Below, in pieces: positions 41,564-51,231 of a DNA stretch of 64,000 nucleotides. The DNA lies in assembly GCA_963849885.1 (NCBI GenBank), contig CAWKIV010000018.1, positions 248,001 through 312,000 on the forward strand, given 5' to 3'. Positions within the stretch are counted from its first letter, which is position 1, and the number at the start of each line of letters is the position of its first letter. Made by a program: the position numbers and the translations under genes. Source of the DNA: CADCTP01 sp963849885 (GTDB lineage: Bacteria; Actinomycetota; Actinomycetes; Mycobacteriales; CADCTP01). The notes beneath the pieces are model-generated. The model did not search any database and was not told the origin of the DNA. It saw only the letters and a list, made by a program, of their open reading frames with translations.

Positions 41564-42763
41564 CTAGGTGGCGAGGGCGGCGAGCGCGGTGGCGACGTGG
41601 GTGGCGACGCCGACGGCCATCGCGTCCTCGTCGAAGATCACCCGGTTGGAGTGGTTGGCCGCGGCCTTCTGCGGCTCCACCCCGGGCGGGCAGGCGCCGA
41701 GGAAGCTCATCGCGCCGGGCACCTGCTGCAGCACGTACGACCAGTCCTCGGCGCCCATCATCGGGTCCCGCTCCAGCACCGCCCGGTCCGGGCCGAGCAG
41801 GCCGATGGCGGTCGAGTGCACCAGGTCGGCCGCGCTGTCGGCGTTGACCACCACCGGGTAGCCGTCGGAGATCGTCAGCTCCGCCTCCGCCCCGTGCGCG
41901 GCGGCGATCGCCGGCACCAGCCGGTGCAGGCTCGCCTTGACCGCCGCCCGGTTGGCCTCGGACAGCGTCCGCATGGTGCCGGCCATCTCGGCGGTCTCCG
42001 GGATCACGTTGTCGGTGGTGCCGGCGACGATCTTGGCGATGGTGACCACGGCCGGCTCGAAGACGCTGACCTCGCGGGTCACCATCGTCTGGATGGCCTG
42101 CACGATCGCGCACGCCACCGGGATCGGGTCGAGCGCCGCCGCCGGGTTGGACGCGTGCCCGCCGCGGCCGGTGACCCGGATGTGCAGGGTGTCCGCGGCC
42201 GCCATCGCCGGGCCGCGGCGGACCGCCACCACGCCGGACTCCCAGAGGGTGGAGATGTGCAGCGCGTACGCCGAGTCGACCGGCGTGCCGGCCGCCTCCA
42301 GCAGCCCCTCGTCGAGCATCACCCGGGCGCCGCCCCAGCCCTCCTCCCCCGGCTGGAACATGAAGATCACCGTGCCGGGCAGCTCGTCCCGCCGCTCGCA
42401 GAGCAGCCGGGCCGCGCTGACCAGCATGGCCACGTGGGTGTCGTGCCCGCAGGCGTGCATGGCGCCGGGGACCTCCGAGGCGAAGTCCAGGCCGGTGTCC
42501 TCCGGCATCGGCAGCGCGTCCATGTCGCCGCGCAGCAGCACGGTCGGGCCCGGCCGGCCGCCGTCGAGCACGCCGGTGACCGAGCTGACGCTCCGGCCCT
42601 CGGTGATCCGCAGGGGCAGGCCGGCCAGCGCGTCGAGGACGGTGCGCTGGGTCTCCGGGAGGGTCAGTCCGACCTCGGGCCGGCGGTGCAGCCGGCGGCG
42701 GAGCGCGACGGTGTCGGGCTGGATGGCGGTGGCGGCGGCGAGCAGGTCGCGGGCGGGCTGCAT
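41564..42763 (-). CDS. M20-family amidohydrolase (N-acyl-amino-acid/IAA-amide hydrolase type)
   Basis: A 399-residue metallopeptidase-fold amidohydrolase. Metal-binding motifs are RGDMDALPM, MHACGHDTHVAMLV, FQPGEEGWGGA (catalytic Glu pair) and the C-terminal ANHSNRVIFDEDAM. A dimerisation domain (GRGGHASNPAAALDPI) is inserted in the middle. Members cleave N-acyl amino acids, indole-acetyl-amides or hippurate; the substrate is not fixed. ATG at 42763 follows AGGGAGG. It lies 10 bp from the pirin gene upstream, so the two are probably co-transcribed. Confidence 0.92.
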   Translation of the reverse strand: MQPARDLLAAATAIQPDTVALRRRLHRRPEVGLTLPETQRTVLDALAGLPLRITEGRSVSSVTGVLDGGRPGPTVLLRGDMDALPMPEDTGLDFASEVPGAMHACGHDTHVAMLVSAARLLCERRDELPGTVIFMFQPGEEGWGGARVMLDEGLLEAAGTPVDSAYALHISTLWESGVVAVRRGPAMAAADTLHIRVTGRGGHASNPAAALDPIPVACAIVQAIQTMVTREVSVFEPAVVTIAKIVAGTTDNVIPETAEMAGTMRTLSEANRAAVKASLHRLVPAIAAAHGAEAELTISDGYPVVVNADSAADLVHSTAIGLLGPDRAVLERDPMMGAEDWSYVLQQVPGAMSFLGACPPGVEPQKAAANHSNRVIFDEDAMAVGVATHVATALAALAT

Positions 42764-42772
42764 GGTCCCTCC

Positions 42773-43459
42773 CTACCCGACGGACAGGCCGGCGCGCATC
42801 TCCCAGGCGATCACCTCGGCGCCGGCCGGGCTGCGCAGCTCGACCGGGCCGCCGCCGGTCAGCCGCGCCGCGTCCCCCGGACCCAGCCAGACCGCCCCCG
42901 TGTCCAGTGGCGGCAGGGCGACCTCGAGCGTGCCGGCCCCGACGAGGACGTGCCGGTACGGCGCCGGTGGCAGGGTGGCCGACCCGCCGGCCGGCACCGC
43001 GCCGGCGTGCAGCGTCGCCGCCGGCTGCCGCAGCGGGCTCAGCGCGGCCAGCCCCGGCCCGACCTCCACCGTGTCGTACGCCGGCTCCCCGCCCGGCGCG
43101 GCCGGCCGCACCCACATCTGCACGTAGTGCGCCCCGTCCGGCCCGGCGTGCTCGGCGTGCCGCACCCCGGCGCCGGCGCTCATCCGCTGCACCACCCCCG
43201 GCCGGGCCTCGCCACGGTGGCCGGCGTCGTCCACGTGCCGCAGGGCGCCGGCCAGCACCCAGGTCACCACCTCCACGTCCCGGTGCGGATGGGGGTCGAA
43301 GCCGGCGCCGGCCGCCAGCCGGTCCTCGTTGCAGGCCAGCAGCAGCCCGAAGTGGGTGTTCGCCGGGTCGTAGTGCGCCCCGTACGAGAACGAGTGCCGG
43401 GAGTCCAGCCAGCCGGTCCGGGTGACCGCCCGGTCCGCGGCCCGCCGGACCTCGATCAC
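42773..43459 (-). CDS. pirin-family bicupin protein
   Basis: A 228-residue protein with two cupin barrels. The first has the metal-type HPHRDVEVVTWVLAGALRHVD and MSAGAGVRHAEHAG, and the second is degenerate (PYRHVLVGAGTLEVALP). Pirins are often quercetinase-like or redox-sensing; the role here is unknown. GTG at 43457-43459 overlaps the upstream PHP gene's TGA as GTGA, so the PHP, pirin and amidohydrolase genes form an operon. Confidence 0.9.
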   Translation of the reverse strand: MIEVRRAADRAVTRTGWLDSRHSFSYGAHYDPANTHFGLLLACNEDRLAAGAGFDPHPHRDVEVVTWVLAGALRHVDDAGHRGEARPGVVQRMSAGAGVRHAEHAGPDGAHYVQMWVRPAAPGGEPAYDTVEVGPGLAALSPLRQPAATLHAGAVPAGGSATLPPAPYRHVLVGAGTLEVALPPLDTGAVWLGPGDAARLTGGGPVELRSPAGAEVIAWEMRAGLSVG

Positions 43460-44514
43460 CGCCCGGTCCAGGCCAGCAGGTCCTCCGCGGACCGCGTGTT
43501 CACCACCCGGCTCGCGGTCACGCCGCAGGCGACCGCCCGCTCGCACCCGTACGGCAGCCAGTCGAGCTGTCCGGGCGCGTGCGCGTCGCTGTCGATGGAG
43601 ATCCGGCAGCCGGCCTCGACCGCCATCCGGAGCAGCCGCTTGGGCGGGTCGAGCCGCTCGGGCCGGGAGTTGACCTCGACCGCGACGCCGGCCTCGGCGC
43701 AGGCGGCGAAGACCACCTCGGGGTCGAACTCGGACTCCGGCCGCTTGCGCGACCCGGTCACCATCCGGCCGGTGCAGTGGCCGAGCACGTCGGTGTGCGG
43801 GTTGCGCACCGCGGCCACCATCCGCTCGGTCATCGGCCCGCGCGGCATCCGCAGCACCGAGTGCACGCTCGCCACCACCAGGTCCAGCTGGGCGAGCAGC
43901 TCGTCCTCCTGGTCGAGCGCGCCGTCGTCGAGGATGTCCACCTCGATGCCGGTGAGGATGCGGAACGGGGCCAGCTGCTCGTTGAGCAGGGCGACCTCGA
44001 CCAGCTGGGCCCGCAGCCGCTCCGGGGACAGCCCGTTGGCGACGGTCAGCCGGGGCGAGTGGTCGGTGAGCACCATCCACTCGTGCCCGAGGTCGCGGGC
44101 GGCCAGCGCCATCTCCCGGATCGGCGAGCCGCCGTCGGACCAGGTGGAGTGGGTGTGGCAGTCACCGCGCAGCGCGTGCCGCAGCGCCACCCCGGCCGGG
44201 GTGGGGGCGTCCACCGCCGCGCCGCCCTCGCCGGCGAAGGCCGGCACCGGCGCGTCCGCGGTGGCCTCCAGGCCGGCCAGGTAGTCGGGCACCTCGCCGG
44301 CCAGCGACTGGGTCACCACCTGGGCGGTCTTCTCCCCGATGCCGGGCAGCTGGCGCAGCGTGCCCAGCTGGGCCCGGCGGGCCAGCGAGTCGACCGGGAT
44401 CTCGGACAGCACGTCCGCGGCGCGGCGGAAGGCGCGCACCCGGTAGGTCTCCTCGTGCCGCCGCTCCATCAGGAACGCGATCCGCCGCAGGTCGTCCACA
44501 GGATCCCGACTCAC
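43456..44514 (-). CDS. PHP-domain protein with N-terminal helix-hairpin-helix (PolX-like)
   Basis: A 352-residue protein. Residues 1-85 resemble the N-terminal DNA-binding helices of family X polymerases (AFRRAADVLSEIP, GTLRQLPGIGEKTAQVVTQ). Residues from about 110 are a PHP metallohydrolase (RGDCHTHSTWSDGGSPI, VLTDHSPRL, GIEVDIL, VVASVHSVLR, LGHCTGRM, EVNSRPERLDPP, SIDSDAHAP). The polymerase palm is absent. It may be a DNA-repair phosphoesterase or exonuclease. GTG at 44514. It diverges from fasR across the hairpin repeat at 44563. Confidence 0.88.
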   Translation of the reverse strand: MSRDPVDDLRRIAFLMERRHEETYRVRAFRRAADVLSEIPVDSLARRAQLGTLRQLPGIGEKTAQVVTQSLAGEVPDYLAGLEATADAPVPAFAGEGGAAVDAPTPAGVALRHALRGDCHTHSTWSDGGSPIREMALAARDLGHEWMVLTDHSPRLTVANGLSPERLRAQLVEVALLNEQLAPFRILTGIEVDILDDGALDQEDELLAQLDLVVASVHSVLRMPRGPMTERMVAAVRNPHTDVLGHCTGRMVTGSRKRPESEFDPEVVFAACAEAGVAVEVNSRPERLDPPKRLLRMAVEAGCRISIDSDAHAPGQLDWLPYGCERAVACGVTASRVVNTRSAEDLLAWTGR

Positions 44515-44562
44515 GCCCCCATCCTGCCCAACCCCACCGACACTTCCCGCCGCCCACCCCGT

Positions 44563-44620
44563 CGATCTTGGCCGAGTCAGCCTCTGGGAGCACCGCGACG
44601 GGTTGACTCAACCAAGATCG
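44563..44620. repeat. interspersed hairpin repeat, copy 1
   Basis: CGATCTTGGCCGAGTCAGCC (44563-44582) and GGTTGACTCAACCAAGATCG (44601-44620) form a 20-bp stem with 17 matches and an 18-nt loop. The right arm TTGACTCAACCAAGATCGGCG is shared, over 20 bases and more, with the copy at 58045-58100. It lies in the fasR leader, ending 14 bp before the GTG. Confidence 0.8.
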
Positions 44621-44634
44621 GCGAAGATGGGGGG

Positions 44635-45787
44635 GTGACGACTCCGCCGCCGGCTGCGACGCTGCGCCGGTTGGAGCGCGCGTCGGGGGCGCTGGCCACC
44701 CAGAGCGTGGCCCGGATGGACGAGGTGCTGCCCTGGTTCCGGTCCATGCCGGCCGACCAGCGGTCCTGGGTGATGCTCATCGCCCAGGCCGGCATCGGCT
44801 CGTTCGTCGAGTGGCTCCGCTCCCCCGGCGACGCGCCCCGGCTGACCAGCGAGGTCTTCCGGGCCGGGCCGCAGGAGCTGGCCCGCTCGGTCAGCCTCAA
44901 GCAGGCCGTCGAGCTGGTCCGGGTCACCGTCGAGGTGGTCGAGGAGCGGGTGGAGAGCTTCGCCGCGCCGGGCGAGGAGATGGTGCTGCGGGAGGCGATC
45001 CTGCGCTACAGCCGGGAGATCGCCTTCGCCGCCGCCCAGGTGTACGCCGGGGTGGCCGAGATGCGCGGCGCCTGGGACGCCCGGCTGGAGGCGCTGGTGG
45101 TCGACGTGCTGCTGCGCGGCGACGTCGACGAGACGCTGCTGAGCCGGGCGTCCGCGCTCGGCTGGGCGGCGATGACCCCGGTGGCGGTGGTGATCGGGGC
45201 GGCGCCGGCCGGCCACCCGGAGCAGATCCTGGACGCGCTGCAGCGGGCCGCCCGGCACGCCGGGGTGGACGTGCTGGCCGGGGTGCCCGGCGACCGCCTG
45301 GTGGTGGTGCTCGGCGGGGTCGCCGACGCGGTCGGCGGGACCCGGCCGCTGCTGCCCGAGTTCGGCGCCGGGCCGGTGGTGGTCGGGCCGACGGTGGCCG
45401 ACCTGGGCGCGGCCGGCGCGTCCGCCCGGGCCGCGCTGGCCGGCATCCGGGCGGCCCCGGGCTGGCCGGGCGCGCCGCGGCCGGTGCTGGCCGTCGACCT
45501 GCTGCCGGAGCGGGCGCTGTCCGGCGACGAGGAGGCCCGCCGGACGCTGGTCGGACGACGTCTACCGGCCGCTGGCCGAGGCCGGCTCGGCGCTGCTGGA
45601 CACCGTGACGGCGTACGCGGAGAGCGGCGGCACCCTGGAGGGCACCGCCCGGGCGCTCTTCGTGCACCCCAACACCGTGCGCTACCGGCTGCGCCGGGTG
45701 GCCGAGGTGTGCGGGCGCACCCCGACCGACCCCCGCGACCTGCTCACCCTGCAGCTCGCGCTGGTGCTCGGCCGGTTGGAAGGCTGA
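44635..45787 (+). pseudogene. fasR: PucR/CdaR-family activator of fatty-acid synthesis, one-base frameshift
   Basis: GTG at 44635 starts a PucR-type regulator. An N-terminal helical region (QSVARMDEVLPWFRSMPADQ) and a GGDEF-like middle (VVVLGGVADAVGG) precede an extra G near 45553 (CTGGTCGGACGAC). After correction the protein continues DDVYRPLAEAGSALL and the C-terminal HTH (GTARALFVHPNTVRYRLRRV), about 383 residues in all. In Streptomyces the gene directly before fabD in this order encodes FasR, which activates the fab operon; the symbol rests on that synteny. The hairpin repeat occupies its leader. Confidence 0.82.
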
Positions 45788-45933
45788 GGAGCCGGCAGGA
45801 GGAAGTCCACGAAGGGATGTGGCCGACCTCACGCGACACGCCGTGGAACTGTGGGGATCCTACAAGCCACTCGGCCGCCACTTCGTGACCAGCGCCCTAA
45901 CGCCGGAGCCGGACAAGGACGACGGTAGAGGTC

Positions 45934-47115
45934 GTGCTGGCTCTCCTCTCCCCCGGCCAGGGCTCCCAGGCGCCCGGCATGCTCGCCCCCTGGGTCGAGC
46001 TGCCGGCCGTGGCCGCCCGGCTCCGCTGGCTGTCCACGGTCGCCGGCCTGGACCTGGTCCGCCTCGGCACCACCGCGGACGCGGACGAGATCCAGGACAC
46101 CGCGGTCACCCAGCCGCTGCTGGTCGCCACCGCGCTGGCCGCCGCGGCCGAGCTGGACCTGCCCACCTCGACCACCGGCGTGGTGGCCGCCGGGCACAGC
46201 GTCGGCGAGCTCGCCGCGGCCGCGCTGGCCGGCGTGTTCGGCCCGGAGGCGGCCGTCGCGCTGGCCCGGCTGCGCGGCCGGGAGATGGCCGCCGCCTGCG
46301 GGCTGGCCGACACCGGCATGTGCGCGGTGCTCGGCGGCGACGCGGAGGCGGTGTCCGCCGGCATCGAGGCGCTCGGGCTGACCGCGGCCAACCGCAACGG
46401 CGCCGGCCAGGTCGTCGCCGCCGGCTCGGCCGAGCAGCTGGCCGAGCTGACCGCCCAGCCGCCCGGCGGGGCGAAGGTGCGGCCGCTGAAGGTCGCCGGC
46501 GCGTTCCACACCGGCTACATGGCGCCGGCCGAGGAGGCGCTGGCCGCGGTCGCCGACGGCGTCGGCCGGCGCGACCCGGAGCTGCTGCTGCTGTCCAACG
46601 CCGACGGCACCGCGGTGCCGACCGGCGACGAGGTGATCGCCCGGCTGGTCCGCCAGCTCACCCGCCCGGTCCGCTGGGACCTCTGCCAGGCCACCCTGCG
46701 CGACCTCGGGGTGACCGCGCTGGTCGAGCTGCCGCCGGCGGGCACGCTGACCGCCATCGCCCGGCGCGAGCTCAAGGGCGTCGAGTACGTCGCCGTGAAG
46801 ACCCCGGACGACCTGGACGCGGCCCGCAAGCTGGTGGCCAAGGCGGTGCACGAGCGGCAGGCCGAGCACACCCCGGACTGGCGGATGGTCATCGCGCCGG
46901 CCGGCGGCACGTTCGTCACCGGCGGCGTCACCGAGGGCACCCCGGTGTCCGCCGGCGACAAGCTCGGCGCGGTCCGTACCAAGAAGGAAGACCTGCAGGT
47001 CAGCGCGGGCTACGACGGAGTGCTGGTGGAGTGGCTGCTGCAGGACGGCGACCTGGTCGACCCGGGCGAGCCGCTGGCCCGGCTGGTCCCCGGCCGGGAG
47101 CGGGAGGACGGATGA
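45934..47115 (+). CDS. fabD: malonyl-CoA:ACP transacylase with C-terminal biotinyl/lipoyl-like domain
   Basis: Residues 1-300 are FabD, which loads malonyl groups onto AcpP: SPGQGSQAPG near the start, the nucleophile Ser89 in GHSVGELAAA, and the catalytic His in GAFHTGYMAPAEE. Residues 315-393 add a barrel-sandwich domain (MVIAPAGGTFVTGG, GVLVEWLLQDGDLVDPGEPL) like biotinyl/lipoyl carriers. The position of the modified lysine in those carriers (MKM or DKA) reads TKKE, with Lys351 aligned. FabD normally ends near residue 310. GTG at 45934; its TGA overlaps the fabH ATG. No frameshift in this gene. Confidence 0.93.
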   Translation: MLALLSPGQGSQAPGMLAPWVELPAVAARLRWLSTVAGLDLVRLGTTADADEIQDTAVTQPLLVATALAAAAELDLPTSTTGVVAAGHSVGELAAAALAGVFGPEAAVALARLRGREMAAACGLADTGMCAVLGGDAEAVSAGIEALGLTAANRNGAGQVVAAGSAEQLAELTAQPPGGAKVRPLKVAGAFHTGYMAPAEEALAAVADGVGRRDPELLLLSNADGTAVPTGDEVIARLVRQLTRPVRWDLCQATLRDLGVTALVELPPAGTLTAIARRELKGVEYVAVKTPDDLDAARKLVAKAVHERQAEHTPDWRMVIAPAGGTFVTGGVTEGTPVSAGDKLGAVRTKKEDLQVSAGYDGVLVEWLLQDGDLVDPGEPLARLVPGREREDG

Positions 47116-48079
47116 GGATCGCGGCGGGCGCCCCCGGGGCGCGCATCCTGGCGCTGGGCGAGCACCAGCCGGCCACCGTGGTGACCAACCACGACCTGGC
47201 CGCCCGGATGGACACCAGCGACGAGTGGATCCGCACCCGGGTCGGCATCGCCAGCCGGCGGGTCGCCGGCCCGGACGAGTCGGTCGTCGACATGGCGGTG
47301 ACCGCGGGCGGCAAGGCGCTGGCGGCCAGCGGGCTGAGCGCCGCCGACATCGACCTGGTCATCGTCGCCACCTGCACGATGCCCAGCCAGATCCCGAACG
47401 CGGCGCCCCAGGTGGCCACCCGGCTCGGCATCCGGGCGCCGGGCGCGTACGACCTCAACGCGGCCTGCGCCGGCTTCTGCTACGGGCTGTCCGCGGCCGC
47501 CGGCGCGGTGACCGCCGGCGCGGCCCGCAACGTGCTGCTGATCGGCTCCGAGAAGCTGACCGACTGGGTGGACCGGACCGACCGGTCCACCGCGATCATC
47601 TTCGCCGACGGGGCCGGCGCCGCCGTGGTCGGCCCGGCCGCCACCCCGGAGGAGGTCGGCATCGGCCCGGTGGCCTGGGGCAGCGCCGGCGAGCGGGCGG
47701 ACACCATCCACATCAAGGACCGCGACTCCTTCCTCTGGCAGGAGGGGCAGGCGGTCTTCCGGTGGGCCACCACCTCGCTCGCGCCGGTCGCGCTGCGAGG
47801 CCTGCGCGCGGGCCGGGGTCGCGGTCACCGACCTGGCCGCGTTCGTCCCGCACCAGGCCAACCTGCGCATCATCGAGGCGATCGCGCGCAAGCTCGGCGC
47901 GCCCGGACGCCGTGGTCGCCACCGACATCGTCGAGGCCGGCAACACCTCGTCCGCGTCCGTCCCGCTGGCCCTGGCCCGGATGGTCGAGCGCGGCGAGCT
48001 GCCCTCCGGCGCGCCGGTGCTGCTGCTCGGCTTCGGCGCCGGGCTCACGTACGCGGGGCAGGTCGTGCTGTGCCCGTGA
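47112..48079 (+). pseudogene. fabH: 3-oxoacyl-ACP synthase III, two one-base insertions
   Basis: FabH condenses acyl-CoA with malonyl-ACP to start chain synthesis. The frame from ATG 47112 encodes the thiolase fold with catalytic Cys119 in YDLNAACAGFCYG. An extra A near 47798 and an extra C near 47900 displace the rest; corrected, it gives AAFVPHQANLRIIEAIARKL (His), VEAGNTSSASVPLAL (Asn) and GFGAGLTYAGQVVL, for 321 residues. The gene should be essential, so sequencing error is the likelier reason. It is coupled to fabD by ATGA. Confidence 0.9.
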
Positions 48080-48122
48080 CCCGCCCCTGACCGACCACAA
48101 CCCGACCCGAGAGGAACCACCA

Positions 48123-48371
48123 GTGGCGAACGAGGAGATCCGCACCGGCCTGGCCGAGATCCTGGAGGAGGTCGCCGGCGTGCTGCCGGCCGACGTGAGC
48201 GAGGAGAAGTCGTTCACCGACGACCTCGACGTCGACTCGCTGTCCATGGTCGAGATCGCGCTGGCCGCCGAGGAGCGCTTCGGCGTGAAGATCCCGGACG
48301 ACGAGCTGGCCAACCTGCGCACCGTCGGCGACGCCGTCGGCTACATCGAGAAGGCCCAGGCCGCGGCATGA
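48123..48371 (+). CDS. acpP: acyl carrier protein
   Basis: An 82-residue acidic four-helix protein that carries growing acyl chains on 4'-phosphopantetheine attached to Ser39 in DLDVDSLSMVEIA. FGVKIPDDELANLRTVGDAV is the typical third-helix region. GTG at 48123 follows GAGAGGA. It lies between fabH and fabF in the standard actinobacterial order and is uninterrupted, unlike its neighbours. Confidence 0.96.
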   Translation: MANEEIRTGLAEILEEVAGVLPADVSEEKSFTDDLDVDSLSMVEIALAAEERFGVKIPDDELANLRTVGDAVGYIEKAQAAA

Positions 48372-48478
48372 CGGAGCGCGCCGGCACCGCGCCGGACCGG
48401 GACCCGGTCCGGCCGGTCGCCGCGCGCGCCGGCTCGACGGCCGTGCACCGCGCCGGCCGGCACCACCGAGGAGACGCC

Positions 48479-49735
48479 ATGACCACGCGACCGACCGTCG
48501 TCGTCACCGGGATGGGCGCCACCACGCCGCTGGGCGGGGACGTGGCCTCGACCTGGGAGGGCCTGCTGGCCGGCCGCTCCGGGGTGACGCCGCTGACCGA
48601 CGACTGGGCCAAGGACTTCCCGGCCCGGATCATCGCCGCGGATGGCCGTCGAGCCGACCAGCGTGCTGGAGCGGGTGGAGGCGCGCCGCCTCGACCGCTG
48701 CCAGCAGGCCGCGCTGGTGGCCGGCCGGGAGGCCTGGGCCGACGCCGGCTTCACCACGGTCAAGCACGGCGGCCCCGGCGACACCGTCGACCCGGACCGG
48801 CTCGCCGTGGTCATCGGCAGCGGCATCGGCGGCGCGCTGACCACCCTCGGCCAGGACGACGTCCTGGAGGCCCGCGGGGTGCGGCGGGTCTCCCCGCTGA
48901 CCATCCCGATGCTGATGCCGAACGGGCCGGCCGCCGCGGTCGGCCTCGATCTGGGCGCCCGGGCCGGCGTGCACACGCCGGTCAGCGCCTGCGCCAGCGG
49001 CGCGGAGGCGATCGCGCTCGGGCTGGACCTGATCCGCGCCGGCCGCGCCGACGTGGTCGTGGTCGGCGGCACCGAGGCGGTCGTGCACCCGCTGCCGATG
49101 GCCGGCTTCGCGCAGATGCGGGCGCTGTCCACCCGCAACGACGAGCCGGAGGCGGCGTCCCGGCCGTTCGACAAGGGCCGGGACGGCTTCGTGCTCGGCG
49201 AGGGCGCCGGCGTGCTGGTGCTGGAGCGGGCCGAGCACGCCGCGGCCCGCGGCGCGCACCCCGTACGCGGAGCTGGCCGGCGCCGGCATCACCTCCGACG
49301 GCTACCACATCACCGCGCCGCGACCCGGAGGGCACCGGTGCGGCCCGGGCGATCACGCTGGCGCTGCGGGACGCCGGAGCTGACCGCGGCCGACGTCGTG
49401 CACGTCAACGCGCACGCCACCTCCACCCCGGTCGGCGACGTCGCCGAGGCGCTGGCGATCCGCAGCGCGCATCGGCGACCACCCGCTGCTCACCGCGACC
49501 GAAGTCGATGATGGGGCACCTGCTCGGCGCGGCCGGCGCGGTGGAGACCATCGCCACCGTGCTCAGCGTCCGCGACGGCGTGGTGCCGGTGACCCGCAAC
49601 CTGGACGACCTCGACGACGGCGTGGAGCTCGACGTCGTCCGCGTCGAGCCGCGGCGGCTGCACGGTGCCGGCGGCCGTCAACGACGCTTCGGCTTCGGCG
49701 GGCACAACGTCGCCGTCGTCGTCTGCAAGGCCTGA
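48479..49735 (+). pseudogene. fabF: 3-oxoacyl-ACP synthase II, with about eight one-base indels
   Basis: The elongating condensing enzyme of FAS II. ATG at 48479 follows GAGGAG. Correct-frame pieces in order are VVVTGMGATTPLGGDVASTW, SVLERVEARRLDRCQQAALV, SACASGAEAIALG (nucleophile Cys), GRDGFVLGEGAGVLVLE, VVHVNAHATSTPVGDV (His), MMGHLLGAAGAVETIATVLS (Lys/His context) and FGFGGHNVAVVV. Interruptions lie near 48641, 49256, 49321, 49378, 49469, 49501, 49661 (extra base each) and 49687 (missing base). Corrected length is about 416 residues. No catalytic residue is lost, which favours sequence error over decay. Confidence 0.9.
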
Positions 49736-49804
49736 CGTTTGCAGCCCGATCGCCGTGACCCGCACGGGCTCCATCACCACCAAGGCACAATGAAGGAGTT
49801 CCAG

Positions 49805-51219
49805 GTGGCCTCCCCCCTGCTGGACCAGCCGGACGACGCGCCCGACTGGCGGGACCCGGCGGTCCGACTCGCCGCCCTGCTCGACCCGGGCTCGCTGCGC
49901 AAGCTCGCGCCGTTCGACAACTCCGGCGTGTACGCCGCGCAGGGCACGGTCGGCGGCAGCCGCGTGGTCGCGTACGCGAGCGACGCCACCAGAAGATGGG
50001 CGGCGCGATGGGCTCGGACGGCTGCCGGCACATCGTGGACGCGATCGACACCGCGGTCCGCGAGCGGGTGCCGGTGATCGGACTGTGGCACTCCGGCGGC
50101 GCCCGGCTGGCCGAGGGGGTCGAGGCCCTCGACGCGGTCGGCCAGGTCTTCGCCGCGATGGTGCGGGCGTCCGGGCGGGTGCCGCAGATCTCCGTGGTGC
50201 TCGGGCCGGCGGCCGGCGGCGCCGCGTACGGGCCGGCGCTGACCGACATCGTGGTGATGGGCCCGGGCGGCCGGGTCTTCGTCACCGGTCCGGACGTGGT
50301 CCGCTCGTGACCGGCGAGGACGTCGACATGGAGCGGCTCGGCGGCCCGGAGCCGCACGGCCGGCGCTCCGGCGTGGTGCACGTGGTCGCGAAGACCGACG
50401 CCGACGCGCTGGCCCAGGCCCGCCGGCTGGCCGCGCTGCTCGGCCCGGCCGGGCCGGATCGACCTCGGCTCGCTGGTCGCCGACCGACCTCGACGCGCTG
50501 CTGCCGGCCGAGCCGAAGCGCGCGTACGACGTGAAGCCGCTGATCAAGGGCCTGCTGGACGGCGACGTGATCGAGCTGCACGCCAAGTGGGCGCCGAACA
50601 TCGTCACCTCGCTCGGCCGGCTGGCCGGCCGCACGGTCGGCGTGATCGCCAACAACCCGATGCGACTCGGCGGCTGCCTGGACTCCACCTCGGCGGAGAA
50701 GGCGGCCCGGTTCGTCCGGATGTGCGACGCGCTTCGGGGTGCCGCTGGTGGTGCTGGTGGACGTGCCCGGCTACCTGCCCGGCGTGGGCCAGGAGTGGGA
50801 CGGCGTGGTGCGGCGCGGCGCGAAGCTGCTGCACGCCTTCGCCGAGGCGGTGGTGCCGCGGGTCACGCTGGTGACGCGCAAGGCGTTCGGCGGGGCGTAC
50901 ATCGCGATGAACTCCCGCGTCCCTCGGCGCGACCGCGGTCTACGCCTGGCCGAACGCGGAGGTCGCGGTGATGGGCGCGTCCGCGGCGGTCGGCATCCTG
51001 CACCGCAGGAAGCTCGCCGCGGCGCCGCCCGGGGAGCGGGAGGCGCTGCACGCGCAGCTCGCCGCGGAGCACGAGAAGGTGGCCGGCGGGGTCAACCGGG
51101 CGCTGGAGATCGGCGTGGTGGACGCGGTCGTGGAGCCGGCGGACACCCGCCGGGTGCTGGCCGAGGCCCTGTCCGGCGCGCCCTCCGGCCGCGGCGCCCA
51201 CGGCAACATCCCACTCTGA
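49805..51219 (+). pseudogene. accD: acyl-CoA carboxylase carboxyltransferase (beta) subunit, several indels
   Basis: This subunit transfers carboxyl from biotin to acetyl- or propionyl-CoA, making malonyl-CoA for FabD. Correct-frame segments include KMGGAMGSDGCRHIVDAIDT, LWHSGGARLAEGVEALD, LGPAAGGAAYGPALTDIVVM, FGVPLVVLVDVPGYLPGVGQ, TRKAFGGAYIAMNSR and SLGATAVYAWPNAEVAVMGA. Breaks lie near 49992, 50308, 50458, 50486, 50730 and 50920; net length is about 471 codons. GTG at 49805 has AAGGAG 6 nt upstream. Placement after fabF matches mycobacterial accD6. Error is likelier than decay. Confidence 0.87.
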
Positions 51220-51225
51220 TAATCT
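51220..51225 (+). promoter_or_regulatory. -10 element of the leaderless antitoxin gene
   Basis: TAATCT at 51220-51225 lies 6 nt before GTG at 51232, with no ribosome site between. This spacing places the transcription start at or next to the start codon, so the mRNA is probably leaderless. It begins at the end of accD. Confidence 0.5.
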
Positions 51226-51231
51226 GATTCC

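Noticed and set aside
48479..49735. Programmed ribosomal frameshifting in fabF
   Set aside because: About eight shifts in one gene without slippery heptamers or following pseudoknots cannot be programmed events.
50305..50310. Selenocysteine or recoded TGA in accD
   Set aside because: A one-base deletion (TCGTGA for TCGGTGA) explains it, the gene has other indels, and no SECIS-like hairpin or sel genes are visible.
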